Source: Pseudomonas frederiksbergensis
Lineage (GTDB): Bacteria; Pseudomonadota; Gammaproteobacteria; Pseudomonadales; Pseudomonadaceae
Assembly: GCF_900105495.1 (NCBI RefSeq)
Contig: NZ_FNTF01000002.1
Span: forward strand, 3,336,001-3,400,000
DNA length: 64,000 bases
Direction of reading: 5' to 3'
Shown: positions 1 through 7,739 of the stretch, piece after piece
Position numbering within the stretch: the first letter of the stretch is position 1
Layout: each line of letters opens with the position of its first letter
Notes under the pieces: generated by a model
The model's input: only the letters and a program-made list of their open reading frames with translations
Databases searched by the model: none
What the model was told of the DNA's origin: nothing
Translations under genes and position numbers: made by a program

Positions 1-1
1 T

Positions 2-457
2 TGCCTTCTTTATACAAAGAAAGAACCCCTATTAACTCTTTCTTCGAAAGAGATTAATCCGCCCCAAGCGCAATTGGCTTCGCCGAAGCTTGAGCGCAAG
101 AAGCCGTTCGGCAAAATCCAGATGCTGGCCAACAACCCAAACGCCATCCCTGAGCAACTGCTGGTCGACTGGTTGTCCCTACGCAAGACCAAGCGCGCCG
201 CGACCACCGCGACCGTTTGGGATTCGCTGAACGCCGAGCTGGTCAAGTGCCAGGCCGATCACGGGATCGACGTGAAGACCGCCATGACGGAGGCACTGTC
301 CGCTGGATGGCAGGGTTTCAAGGCTGAGTGGATCGCCAAGCGCCTGGCTGACCAGCCCACCGCCAAAACTGCCCCACCGAGCCGCCACACTGGCTTCACT
401 GACCGCGACTACACCGCTGGCTTGATCAAGCGGGAGGATGGCACCTATGCGTTCTGA
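2..457 (+). CDS. phage replication protein, C-terminal part (cut by window edge)
   Basis: The frame is open from base 2 to the stop at 455-457, so this is the 3' end of a gene that begins before the window. About 151 residues are visible. The C-terminal part, with WDSLNAELVKCQADHG and then GWQGFKAEWIAKR, resembles the tail of phage replication initiation proteins of the helix-turn-helix/DnaD type, as I remember that family. The next gene encodes a helicase loader, which fits. A TTG at 74 could be misread as the start, but nothing there looks like a ribosome site. The family call is an inference, and the N-terminal domain that would settle it is missing. Confidence 0.6.
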   Translation, partial: CLLYTKKEPLLTLSSKEINPPQAQLASPKLERKKPFGKIQMLANNPNAIPEQLLVDWLSLRKTKRAATTATVWDSLNAELVKCQADHGIDVKTAMTEALSAGWQGFKAEWIAKRLADQPTAKTAPPSRHTGFTDRDYTAGLIKREDGTYAF

Positions 458-1253
458 GCCTGTTCCGACAACCCCTGAGTTCCCGCCAGGAACTCGCATC
501 CAGCCCGCCGACTGTGACACCCACGGCGAGTTCGAGCAGAAGATCTTCTCGGTCATCGGCCGCGAGCTGAAGACCGGTTGCCCCGAGTGTTCCCGCATTG
601 CCCAGGAAGCGACGGATGAGTCCGAGCGCCAGAGTAAGGCGCTGATGCTCCGCATGGCCATGGAGCGCAAGCTTGGCTCGGCGCTGATCCCGAAGCGCTT
701 CGCTGGCAAGACCTTCGAGGGCTACGTGGCCACCACCGCCGAGCAGCAGAAAGCGCTGAACACCTGCCGCCGCTACGCCGCTGAGTTCTCGCAGGTCGCC
801 GAGTCGGGCCGCTGCCTGTTGCTGCTGGGCAAACCGGGAACGGGCAAAACGCACCTGTCCGTGGCGATCGCCAACGAGATCATGGCCAGATCGAGCGCCA
901 CCGCCGTGTACCGCACTGTCGGCGCCGTGCTGCAAGCGATTCGCGCCAGCTACGACCGGACCAGCGAGCAGAGTGAAAGCCAGATCTTGTCGAGCCTCAT
1001 CAGCCCCTCTCTGCTGATCCTCGATGAGATCGGCGTCAGCAAGGAAAAGCCCAGCGACTTCGAGCTGACCACGCTGTTCGCAATCATCAACGGCCGTTAC
1101 GAGGAGCAGCGCCCGACGGTGATCGTTTCCAACCTCGACGCCAAGGCACTGCCGGCCGCCATCGGCGAACGCTGCGCGGATCGTCTGCGGGAGGGTGGAG
1201 TGATCGTCATTCCGTTCGAGTGGGAATCTCAGCGCGGCAAGGAGGGTTTCTGA
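438..1253 (+). CDS. DnaC/IstB-like AAA+ replicative helicase loader
   Basis: A 271-residue ATPase. Walker A is GKPGTGKT at residues 131-138 and Walker B is LLILDE near 192-197. A CPEC pair near residues 48-51 may bind metal. The size and motif order fit DnaC-type loaders that deliver the host replicative helicase to the phage origin. It overlaps the upstream gene by 20 bases. An ATG at 447 would shorten the overlap and is an equally possible start. The neighbouring replication gene fragment supports the role. Confidence 0.85.
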   Translation: MAPMRSEPVPTTPEFPPGTRIQPADCDTHGEFEQKIFSVIGRELKTGCPECSRIAQEATDESERQSKALMLRMAMERKLGSALIPKRFAGKTFEGYVATTAEQQKALNTCRRYAAEFSQVAESGRCLLLLGKPGTGKTHLSVAIANEIMARSSATAVYRTVGAVLQAIRASYDRTSEQSESQILSSLISPSLLILDEIGVSKEKPSDFELTTLFAIINGRYEEQRPTVIVSNLDAKALPAAIGERCADRLREGGVIVIPFEWESQRGKEGF

Positions 1254-1348
1254 TGATCCCTAAATCTGCAAACACACTGGCCTGCACCTTCGCCGGCTTT
1301 GCCATCGGCGTGTTCTGCGTCCTGATCACAATGGCGGTGACGGCATGA
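1253..1348 (+). CDS. 31-residue single-membrane-span peptide
   Basis: A tiny gene fitted between the helicase loader and the next gene. Its ATG shares bases with the upstream TGA, and its own TGA overlaps the ATG at 1345, so translation is probably coupled on both sides. The product has one hydrophobic stretch (residues about 9-30: LACTFAGFAIGVFCVLITMA) after a short polar start. I recognise no family. The exact fit between two stop/start overlaps is the main reason to call it a gene. Confidence 0.6.
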   Translation: MIPKSANTLACTFAGFAIGVFCVLITMAVTA

Positions 1349-1815
1349 GCGACAAAATCAGTGTCAACAGCCAGGCCAAGCTCTCTGAGGCCATCACCTG
1401 CCTGACCACCATGTACCGCGACAAGAAGTTCGTAGTGGTTTCCCTGCGCCCGGGCAAGGACCGCACGCTCGATCAGAACTCATTGTGGTTCGGAATGTAC
1501 AAGCGCATCGCCGAGATGACTCAGATCGGCGATGCGGCCGACGCCCGTCGCTACTGCAAACTGCACTTCGGCGTGCAGATCCTGCTGAACGAGGATTCAG
1601 GATTCCAGGCTGCGTGGTACCGGGTCATGCGCCATCTGCCCTACGAGGAGAAGCTGGCAATGATGGGGGAGTGCAAGTTGTTCGGCCCGGACGGCTTCCC
1701 GGTGACCAGCCTGTTCAATCGCGCCCAGGGAGTCCAGTACACCGACCGCATCGCCACGTTCTTCACCGGCCAAGGCGTGGTCTTCACCGATTTGCTGAGC
1801 AAGGAGGCTGCATGA
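1345..1815 (+). CDS. NinB/Orf-like recombination protein
   Basis: A 156-residue protein. The segment RTLDQNSLWFGMYKRIAE resembles the LDQN-K-W region of the lambda Orf/NinB family, which helps load recombinase on SSB-coated DNA. It sits directly before NinG, as NinB does in lambdoid phages. The start overlaps the preceding stop (ATGA) and the stop overlaps the NinG start. The family call rests on one motif and on position. Confidence 0.55.
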   Translation: MSDKISVNSQAKLSEAITCLTTMYRDKKFVVVSLRPGKDRTLDQNSLWFGMYKRIAEMTQIGDAADARRYCKLHFGVQILLNEDSGFQAAWYRVMRHLPYEEKLAMMGECKLFGPDGFPVTSLFNRAQGVQYTDRIATFFTGQGVVFTDLLSKEAA

Positions 1816-2387
1816 TCGCCAAGCAACCCAAGCCGAAAACCTGCAAGAACCCGGCGTGCGGCATCAGCTTCCCGCCGCAGCGCTTGGGTCAGGCGGTGTG
1901 CAGCCCTAAGTGTGGCCTGGCCATCAAGGATGTGAATCAGGAGAAGGCTCGCAAGTCGCTGGCCCAGATCGAGCGCAAAGAGATCAAGGTCCGCAAGGAG
2001 AAGCTGAAGAGCCGGGCCGACCACCTCAAGGACACGCAGATCGCCTTCAATGCATGGGTACGCGAGCGGGATGCTGAGTTGCCGTGCATCAGCTGCGGAC
2101 GGCACCACCAGGGCAAGTACGACGCGGGGCATTATCGCACCGTCGGCAGCAACCCCGCACTGCGCTTCGAGCCGCTGAATTGCCATCGCCAGTGCTCGCC
2201 GTGCAACACCCAGCTGTCTGGGAACATCGTCAATTACCGCATCGCGCTGGTGAAGCGGATCGGGGTCGAGTCCGTCGACTGGCTGGAAGGTCCGCATGAG
2301 CCGAAGAAGTACACCATCGAAGAACTGAAGGCGATGACCGCTGACTATCGGGCAAAGACCAGAGACTTGAAAAAGGACGCAGCATGA
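1812..2387 (+). CDS. ninG: NinG/Rap-like recombination endonuclease
   Basis: A 191-residue protein of the NinG (Rap) family, which cuts branched DNA in lambda. An N-terminal zinc-type cluster has Cys at 11, 16, 30 and 34. A lysine/arginine-rich helix follows, then an HNH-like region with Cys92, Cys95, His107, His125, Cys128 and Cys131. The frame is open for another 327 bases upstream, but ATG 1812 has an AAGGAGG ribosome site and a coupled position, so the longer reading is rejected. The stop overlaps the next ATG. Confidence 0.85.
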   Translation: MIAKQPKPKTCKNPACGISFPPQRLGQAVCSPKCGLAIKDVNQEKARKSLAQIERKEIKVRKEKLKSRADHLKDTQIAFNAWVRERDAELPCISCGRHHQGKYDAGHYRTVGSNPALRFEPLNCHRQCSPCNTQLSGNIVNYRIALVKRIGVESVDWLEGPHEPKKYTIEELKAMTADYRAKTRDLKKDAA

Positions 2388-3061
2388 AACTGATCAACGC
2401 AAGACAGGTATGGACCGAAGCTCAGCACGAATCGAACGCGTCTATCAGCGCGGTGGCAATCGACAAGGGCGAATCGGCGCCGGTACAGAAGGGCAACCGC
2501 ATGCGCCGCCATGAGGCCGTGTTTGCCGCCCTGGGCGATGACAAGGAAGAACGCATCCAGATCGTTCGGCAGAAGATCAGCATCAGCGAGACACGCCGTA
2601 CACCTATTGGCCGATCTACCGCACGCGCCGCGCACCTGGCAACCATCGGCAAGGTCTTGCGCGCCATCGACACACTGCCGTTCCAGGTGCAGCAGTTCGG
2701 TCACTACCTCTACCACCCTGCAATGACCATGCGCCACGTTATGAATGCAGTACTGCTGATTACCGCGCACGCCAAGTTGCCAGACCTGACATCGGCCAAG
2801 CGCGTGAAGGCGCAGTACCTGGTGACCCTGGCGCTGCAATCGTACAAGGGTGAGGTCGTCGGGGCGGCAGAGTGGGGGCCGGCTCGGGTCGCCGCCGAGA
2901 TGAAGACTTTCTTCGGCGTGACGATTGATCCGAAGAACTGGACGCGAGACTGGCTCGACCTATGGGAATCCCTAAAAGAAGTGATCGCTGAAGTGGATAT
3001 TCAGGCACAACAACCGGTATGGCAGGTGATTCACGCGGAAAAAGAAGAAGAGGCGGCATAA
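2384..3061 (+). CDS. conserved phage protein in the Q-antiterminator position
   Basis: A 225-residue protein with no motif I can tie firmly to a family. It is rich in basic residues in the first half (KGNRMRRHEAVFAAL) and helical throughout, with an acidic EKEEEAA end. It is the last gene of the early region, just before a strong promoter-terminator pair and the lysis genes, which is where lambdoid phages carry the Q late antiterminator. That role is inferred from position only. It is translationally coupled to NinG. Confidence 0.7.
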   Translation: MKLINARQVWTEAQHESNASISAVAIDKGESAPVQKGNRMRRHEAVFAALGDDKEERIQIVRQKISISETRRTPIGRSTARAAHLATIGKVLRAIDTLPFQVQQFGHYLYHPAMTMRHVMNAVLLITAHAKLPDLTSAKRVKAQYLVTLALQSYKGEVVGAAEWGPARVAAEMKTFFGVTIDPKNWTRDWLDLWESLKEVIAEVDIQAQQPVWQVIHAEKEEEAA

Positions 3062-3066
3062 TAATA

Positions 3067-3095
3067 TTGACATGACGGGGGATTGCACGTACTTT
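3067..3095 (+). promoter_or_regulatory. candidate late promoter (pR'-like)
   Basis: A perfect TTGACA at 3067-3072, a 17-base spacer and TACTTT at 3090-3095. It lies just after the gene in the Q position and about 40 bases before a terminator, the same order as pR' and tR' in lambda. Transcription would begin near 3102. Confidence 0.55.
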
Positions 3096-3136
3096 TCCCA
3101 TAGTGCGCAACTTACCTCCAGCGCAAGCCTCTTCTA

Positions 3137-3166
3137 AAGCCCGGCCATTGAGTCGGGCTTTTTTAT
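3137..3166 (+). terminator. intrinsic terminator (tR'-like)
   Basis: AAGCCCG (3137-3143) pairs with CGGGCTT (3154-3160), followed by six T. It lies 35 bases after the expected start of the candidate late promoter, so unmodified polymerase would make only a short leader RNA. Confidence 0.8.
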
Positions 3167-3212
3167 GGAATATCTGTAAAAATCGGTAATTCCCATTGAT
3201 CGGATGTGACAG

Positions 3213-3530
3213 ATGTTCGCTCTTGCAGTATCACTTGTTGATTTCGTAGATCTACCTAGCGATTTTGTAGCCATCGCCAAGGCATGGCAGCCTAAAAAGA
3301 AGGTCCCAGGGCCATTTTGGGCAGTGTGGTTTGAAGGGAAAATTGTGGCGATTTACTTGGACCCCAACAAAGCCTTCGCCCACATGCTTGATCTACAGCC
3401 AATGGTGAACACGGGGAAGATACCGAGAAAGCAGACCATCAACGATGTGGACACCCCTGCGTTGATATTGAAGCGACGGTTGGCAAAAGTAGCCCGGGAA
3501 GATTCATCTGATTCTACGAAGACTCCGTAG
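3213..3530 (+). CDS. hypothetical protein, 105 residues
   Basis: I do not recognise this protein. It has a mixed alpha/beta look (FWAVWFEGKIVAIYLDPNKA) and a basic C-terminal third. It stands alone between two intrinsic terminators at 3137-3166 and 3563-3592, as a late-region moron would. The ribosome site is weak (GGATG before ATG), so the start is uncertain. Confidence 0.5.
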   Translation: MFALAVSLVDFVDLPSDFVAIAKAWQPKKKVPGPFWAVWFEGKIVAIYLDPNKAFAHMLDLQPMVNTGKIPRKQTINDVDTPALILKRRLAKVAREDSSDSTKTP

Positions 3531-3562
3531 GTCCGACCCATTAGATTCGCAGTAAACAAATT

Positions 3563-3592
3563 TAAGGCCTCGCCATTGTGCGGGGCTTTTTC
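3563..3592 (+). terminator. intrinsic terminator
   Basis: GCCTCGC (3567-3573) pairs with GCGGGGC (3580-3586) with one G-T pair, followed by five T. It closes the small gene at 3213-3530. Confidence 0.7.
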
Positions 3593-3688
3593 GTTTTCGG
3601 CTCCACCACAACCATCGCTCTGAGCTGGGAGTGCTGCTGGAGTCGGATCTATCAATCTCCCCAAGAGGGAGTCATTGGATTCTCAATC

Positions 3689-4003
3689 ATGCCGGACAGA
3701 CCTGAGAGCTGGACCAAGTTCTGGGAGGCAATGAGCAATCCACTCCTACAGGGCGCAATTATGGCGATCCTCATCTCCCTCTTGCGCGTGCTCTATGACG
3801 CCAAAGAAACCAGCAAGCGCCGAATCATCTTCGAGGCGCTGATCTGCGGAGGCCTGAGCCTGTCAGCCAGTAGCGTTATCGCCTGGATGGAGTGGCCATC
3901 GAACCTTTCGGTCGCGGCCGGTGGTGCTATTGGCTTTCTTGGCGTCACAGCCATTCGTGAGCTGGTGACCCGCTTCCTGGGTCGCAAGGTTGATTCGTTA
4001 TGA
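3689..4003 (+). CDS. putative phage holin
   Basis: A 104-residue membrane protein with two or three hydrophobic segments (GAIMAILISLLRVLYD, then ALICGGLSLSASSVIAW and AAGGAIGFLGVTAIRELV) and a basic C-terminus, like LydA/lambda-type phage holins. The frame is open upstream into the terminator, so the ATG at 3689 is the sensible start. It is followed by Rz and Rz1 with a stop/start overlap at 4000, which supports a lysis role. No endolysin gene is next to it; the only candidate lies at 31286. Confidence 0.75.
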   Translation: MPDRPESWTKFWEAMSNPLLQGAIMAILISLLRVLYDAKETSKRRIIFEALICGGLSLSASSVIAWMEWPSNLSVAAGGAIGFLGVTAIRELVTRFLGRKVDSL

Positions 4004-4377
4004 AGGCCTTTGCAGCTGCAGCAATCATCGCCCTCGTTGCCTGCCTGTTGCTGGGTATCCAGCACTACCAGGTCATTGCACTCGAAGGGCAGGTGACGAT
4101 CGAGGCCAAGGGCAAGCAGGACGCCATCGCGGCCAACACCGAGAGCCAGGCGACCATCACCACGTTACGGGCCGAAGCCCAGCGCAATGCTGACTACCTG
4201 AAAGACCTGAACAAGCGAATCAAGGCCAGCGAAGACAAAGCCAAAAAGGCGAGGAAAGACTTTGAAGATCTCAAGCGCAACAGCAAGCCTGTTCGTGATT
4301 GGGCTGCTCAGCCTCTGCCTGACGGCCTGCGCGGGAAGCCCGGCAGTGGTAACAAAGACACAGGCAGTAAGAATTGA
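4000..4377 (+). CDS. Rz: Rz-like inner-membrane spanin
   Basis: A 125-residue protein. An N-terminal membrane anchor (residues 3-22) is followed by a periplasmic coiled coil rich in Glu, Lys, Ala and Gln (about 28-95), the plan of i-spanins that pair with an outer-membrane lipoprotein to disrupt the outer membrane at lysis. The start overlaps the holin stop (ATGA). The Rz1 gene is nested in a different frame inside its 3' half. Confidence 0.8.
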   Translation: MKAFAAAAIIALVACLLLGIQHYQVIALEGQVTIEAKGKQDAIAANTESQATITTLRAEAQRNADYLKDLNKRIKASEDKAKKARKDFEDLKRNSKPVRDWAAQPLPDGLRGKPGSGNKDTGSKN

Positions 4378-4540
4378 AGCGCCTGAGCTAATTCCCTGTG
4401 AGCGGATCGACGCGACCGAGTCTGAGGCTGGCCTTCGCCTGAACGGCGATGTGTGGGAGCTCAAGGATCAGGCCATCAAGCTGCTGGACACGTGTGCTGA
4501 CCAGGTGGACGCCCAGATCAAGCGCAGTCAGAGCAAGTAG
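4262..4540 (+). CDS. Rz1: Rz1-like outer-membrane spanin lipoprotein, nested in Rz
   Basis: A 92-residue lipoprotein read in another frame, beginning inside the Rz gene at a TTG codon. The signal peptide ends in a clear lipobox LTAC with the lipidated Cys at residue 23. It overlaps Rz by 116 bases and continues 163 bases past its stop, so this is an overlapping rather than fully embedded arrangement. No ATG gives a better start that keeps the signal peptide. Confidence 0.8.
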   Translation: MKISSATASLFVIGLLSLCLTACAGSPAVVTKTQAVRIEAPELIPCERIDATESEAGLRLNGDVWELKDQAIKLLDTCADQVDAQIKRSQSK

Positions 4541-4542
4541 TC

Positions 4543-4578
4543 CGCGACACGTTTCGCGAATCATCAAATCGTGTCGCG
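4543..4578. repeat. 9-bp perfect inverted repeat between genes
   Basis: CGCGACACG (4543-4551) and CGTGTCGCG (4570-4578) are separated by 18 bases and lie between Rz1 and the next gene. No T-run follows, so it is not a usual terminator. It may be an mRNA hairpin or a protein site. Confidence 0.5.
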
Positions 4579-4593
4579 ACATTGGAGAGAGTC

Positions 4594-4815
4594 ATGAGCG
4601 ATCAGTCAGGCGAGCACGCCCACTGGGTGAACGATGGACGAGGGCGGCGGTTGATATTCATCGACGGCGAGCGCATCAGCTGGGTGCTATACGCCGACAC
4701 CAAAGCCGGAATAGCAGTGGTGTGTGATGACCCGCCTACTTGCTTGGATGGCGAACACATCGACTTCCACCCTGTATGGGGCGAGATCACTGTGGTTCCT
4801 GTGGAGGGTGCATGA
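4594..4815 (+). CDS. hypothetical protein, 73 residues
   Basis: A small acidic protein of unknown function, beginning at ATG 4594 with a GGAGAG ribosome site. An in-frame ATG lies 12 bases further upstream but overlaps that ribosome site. The middle part (RRLIFIDGERISWVLYAD) suggests short beta strands. It forms a run of three close-set small genes with those at 4812 and 5001. Confidence 0.6.
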   Translation: MSDQSGEHAHWVNDGRGRRLIFIDGERISWVLYADTKAGIAVVCDDPPTCLDGEHIDFHPVWGEITVVPVEGA

Positions 4816-5000
4816 CCAATGTCACCCGCCTGCATCATGCATTGCCACTTAGTCCTGCCATCAACCAGGCGATCACTGGACTGGATAGCGCCATTGCCAA
4901 AGCGATTGACGCCGCCAAGGGCGCCGGCCTTCCTCAAGGCTTGGTCGTATCGCTGCTGCACGGGCACGCGCTGATGCAGACCAACATCATGGTGAGCTGA
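4812..5000 (+). CDS. small conserved phage protein, 62 residues
   Basis: It starts at ATG 4812, which overlaps the previous TGA. The body is helical (INQAITGLDSAIAKAIDAAK, then LPQGLVVSLLHGHALMQTN). I believe similar short proteins occur in other Pseudomonas prophages but cannot name a function. It ends one base before the next ATG. Confidence 0.6.
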   Translation: MTNVTRLHHALPLSPAINQAITGLDSAIAKAIDAAKGAGLPQGLVVSLLHGHALMQTNIMVS

Positions 5001-5255
5001 ATGACCGTCAAGGTTCTGGAATTCAAGCGGGAGGACTGGCGCGACGCCGCCAAAACCCTGCGCAAGATTGCTGATGATCTCGATGCCGGCGAGCATCCGG
5101 ATTGTACTGTTGGAGCCTTAACCCTGATCGGCCCAAAAGGCGAGGTTACAGTGTTCGGGTTGGGGCCTAAGTGCGACGACCTGCAGTGCTTGGGTGCCAT
5201 GCGTCTGGGTGAGCAGAAGTTGATTGATGTGCTGCTGGATGGCGGGGAAGGGTAG
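5001..5255 (+). CDS. hypothetical protein, 84 residues
   Basis: It begins directly after the preceding stop. It has a helical N-terminal part (WRDAAKTLRKIADDLDAG) and a beta-rich C-terminal part with ALTLIGPKGEVTVFGLG, and several Asp/Glu residues. No family is recognised. Its place before terminase suggests a late accessory protein. Confidence 0.55.
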   Translation: MTVKVLEFKREDWRDAAKTLRKIADDLDAGEHPDCTVGALTLIGPKGEVTVFGLGPKCDDLQCLGAMRLGEQKLIDVLLDGGEG

Positions 5256-5301
5256 GTGTGCCGCAGGTGAGTGCGGCACGAAAGCTTAAATCATCCAGCG
5301 G

Positions 5302-5565
5302 TCAACGATTTGGAAAGACTACACATTGCACCAATGGCTGGGATGCTGCGATGCACTCCTCACCTCGTTCGTGCAACGGCTGATAGAGACTTCCCAAAAT
5401 GAATCCCATGATCGCGCAAACCACGCAGTAGATCTTAGGTCGTTCTTTAGGGCCATCTGTGCCGTTTGCATACGCGATACCCTTCCGCACTTGGCGGGAT
5501 AGCAAGTAAAGCAAAGGACACAAGACTGCTAAAGCAAAGCTGAAAAGACCAATCGTAGGGGTCAT
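5302..5565 (-). CDS. hypothetical membrane protein, reverse strand
   Basis: An 87-residue protein with two hydrophobic segments (TIGLFSFALAVLCPLLYLLS and IYCVVCAIMGFILGSL) and a Cys-rich, polar end. It runs against the surrounding late genes, as many lysogenically expressed moron genes do. Only a weak ribosome site (TTGAGAAAC) precedes its ATG. Function unknown. Confidence 0.5.
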   Translation of the reverse strand: MTPTIGLFSFALAVLCPLLYLLSRQVRKGIAYANGTDGPKERPKIYCVVCAIMGFILGSLYQPLHERGEECIAASQPLVQCVVFPNR

Positions 5566-5651
5566 ATCTGTTTCTCAAAAGCTGATAGGGAGCTCAATCC
5601 TTTGTGCGGTTCTCAGTTCAGCCAAAAAATGACGCCATTTAAATGACTGAC

Positions 5652-5667
5652 TAATTGGATCCAATTA
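5652..5667. repeat. 16-bp perfect palindrome upstream of terminase
   Basis: TAATTGGATCCAATTA reads the same on both strands. It lies 55 bases before the small terminase gene in an AT-rich non-coding stretch (5566-5722). It could be a binding site for a regulator or part of a packaging site. Confidence 0.6.
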
Positions 5668-5722
5668 ATACAGGCTACTCGCCATCTTTTCAATCCCCCT
5701 TTCGAACTATCAGGGAAAACTC

Positions 5723-6247
5723 ATGACAACCAAGCAACCCGACTGGGAGGCAATCGAACGCGCCTACCGGGCCGGGATGCTTTCTTTGCGAGCAATGGCG
5801 GAACAGTTCGGCTCCAAGGAGTCGACAATCCGCAGTAGGGCATCCAAGAACGGATGGAAGATGGATTTGACCGCCCAGGTAAAGGCGGCGACCAAAGAGA
5901 AGCTTTCGCGCAGTACTTCGCGCACGACTGTCGCGCAATCGGATGTGCGCGAAGATGCGCAGATTATCGAGGAAGCCTCCGACGTGGCGGCCTCTATCGT
6001 GCTGTCGCACCGCACCGATCTTGCGCAATGGCGTGGTATAGCCAACAAGTTGCGCGATGCGCTCGATACGCTACCGGTTACGGAAGACAACCACGGTGAC
6101 TTCGCCCGATCCTTGAACGCTGGCGTTGACGCACAGCTGAAGGTCATCAAGGGCGAACGCCAGGCCTATAACCTCGACACGGAGACAGGTGACAAGACAG
6201 TCAGCGACCTGGCCGCGATGATGGACGAACTATCGAAGGAAGCCTGA
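5723..6247 (+). CDS. terminase small subunit
   Basis: A 174-residue protein. Residues about 8-47 form a helix-turn-helix (IERAYRAGMLSLRAMAEQFG, then STIRSRASKNGW) like the DNA-binding part of small terminases that recognise the packaging site. The C-terminal half is helical and would support ring formation and contact with the large subunit. It ends one base before the large-subunit start, and the gene contains a perfect inverted repeat at 5916-5954. Confidence 0.8.
   Translation: MTTKQPDWEAIERAYRAGMLSLRAMAEQFGSKESTIRSRASKNGWKMDLTAQVKAATKEKLSRSTSRTTVAQSDVREDAQIIEEASDVAASIVLSHRTDLAQWRGIANKLRDALDTLPVTEDNHGDFARSLNAGVDAQLKVIKGERQAYNLDTETGDKTVSDLAAMMDELSKEA
5916..5954. repeat. 10-bp inverted repeat inside the small terminase gene
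   Basis: CTTCGCGCAC (5916-5925) and GTGCGCGAAG (5945-5954) are perfectly complementary across a 19-base loop that contains one more CGCGCA. In P22-type phages the pac site lies inside the small terminase gene, so this is a candidate packaging signal. It is also coding sequence. Confidence 0.45.
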
Positions 6248-6248
6248 C

Positions 6249-7739
6249 ATGAAGCCCGAGCACATGAAGCTGCTCCGGGATAAGCGTTGGCGCCTGAACA
6301 ATCTCTACTTCATCACGGACAAGCAGGGCAAGAAGGTCCGCTTCCGGATGACGGACGAGCAGATCGAGTACTTCGATGGGATGCACACCCGCAACATCAT
6401 CCTGAAGGCTCGGCAGCTCGGCTTCACCACTGAGTGTTGCATCATCCAGTTGGACGCGGCGCTGTTCGAGTCAGCCAAGTGCGCCCTGATTGCTCACACC
6501 CTGAACGACGCTAAGCGCCTGTTCCGGGAGAAGGTGAAGTATGCGTACGACAACCTGCCGGCTGATATTCGCGCAGCCAACCCGGCGAGCAACGATGCGG
6601 CTGGGGAGCTGGTATTCAGCAAAGGCGGCTCACTCTACGTTTCCACGTCCTTCCGGGGCGGCACGCTGCGTTACCTGCATGTGTCTGAGTTCGGGAAGAT
6701 CTGCGCCAAGTTCCCGCACAAGGCCCGCGAGATTGTCACCGGCGCCTTTGAGGCTGTGGCAACCGACTGCTTCGTCACGATTGAATCAACGGCGGAAGGT
6801 CGGGCCGGCTACTTCTTCGATTACTCGCAGAGTGCCGAGCGCCAGCAACTGGCCGGTGTGCCCCTGGGCCTGCTCGATTGGAAGTTTTTCTTTTTCAGCT
6901 GGTGGAAGAACAAGGCCTACTGGCTTGACCCCACCGACGTGGTCATCCCGCAGCGCCTGACCGATTACTTCAACGAACTGGCAGCCAAACACGGGATCGT
7001 CACGAACCCCGGACAGCGCGCCTGGTACGCGGCCAAGGAGAAGACGCTCGGCGACGACATGAAGCGAGAATACCCGTCTCTGCCGGCCGAAGCTTTCCAG
7101 CAGTCGATCGAGGGCGCGTATTACGCCAAGCAGTTCACCAAGCTTTACGCCGCTCAGCGTATCGGAGCGCTGCCCGACAACAGCCATCTGCCGGTCCATA
7201 CGATCTGGGATATTGGCGTAGGCGACTCCACCGCGATCTGGTTTGTCCGGATCGTTGGCGAGGAATATCACGTCATCGATTTCTACGAGAACAGCGGTGA
7301 AGGCCTGCGGCACTACATGAAGGTGCTCAAGGATCGCAAATACACGTATGGCGATCACTGGGGGCCGCACGACATCGATAACCGGGAGTTCGGCAGCGAC
7401 GGCAAAACTCGTCGCGAGCTGGCCCGCGAGGGCTACGAGATCGACGGTCAGAAATACAGCCTCAAGTTCAGCGTCGTTCCTAAGCTCGGCATCGACGAGG
7501 GCATTGAGCAGGTTCGGGAGATCCTTCCGGCCTGCGCCTTTGATGAGTCGAAGTGCGAACTGGGCATTTCCTGCCTGGAGAACTACCGCAAAGAGTGGGA
7601 CGACAAGCGCGGCTGCTGGAAAGACAAACCTTTACACGACTGGTCATCACACGGCGCGGATGCATTCCGCTACTTCGCTGTTTCGATGGGCAGGCGCAAA
7701 CGCACAGGCGGTGTCCGCCGTATTGGAGGATTGGCCTGA
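6249..7739 (+). CDS. terminase large subunit
   Basis: A 496-residue packaging ATPase-nuclease. The ATPase part has a KARQLGFTT Walker-A-like loop at residues 53-61, LHVSE around 143-147 as Walker B, and the FVTIESTAEG coupling motif at 175-184. The nuclease part opens with HTIWDIGVGDS near residue 317 and ends with HDWSSHGADAFRYF, typical of the RNase-H fold of these enzymes. The stop overlaps the portal ATG. A 70-residue piece of a related terminase is found at 38213-38420 in the second prophage. Confidence 0.92.
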   Translation: MKPEHMKLLRDKRWRLNNLYFITDKQGKKVRFRMTDEQIEYFDGMHTRNIILKARQLGFTTECCIIQLDAALFESAKCALIAHTLNDAKRLFREKVKYAYDNLPADIRAANPASNDAAGELVFSKGGSLYVSTSFRGGTLRYLHVSEFGKICAKFPHKAREIVTGAFEAVATDCFVTIESTAEGRAGYFFDYSQSAERQQLAGVPLGLLDWKFFFFSWWKNKAYWLDPTDVVIPQRLTDYFNELAAKHGIVTNPGQRAWYAAKEKTLGDDMKREYPSLPAEAFQQSIEGAYYAKQFTKLYAAQRIGALPDNSHLPVHTIWDIGVGDSTAIWFVRIVGEEYHVIDFYENSGEGLRHYMKVLKDRKYTYGDHWGPHDIDNREFGSDGKTRRELAREGYEIDGQKYSLKFSVVPKLGIDEGIEQVREILPACAFDESKCELGISCLENYRKEWDDKRGCWKDKPLHDWSSHGADAFRYFAVSMGRRKRTGGVRRIGGLA

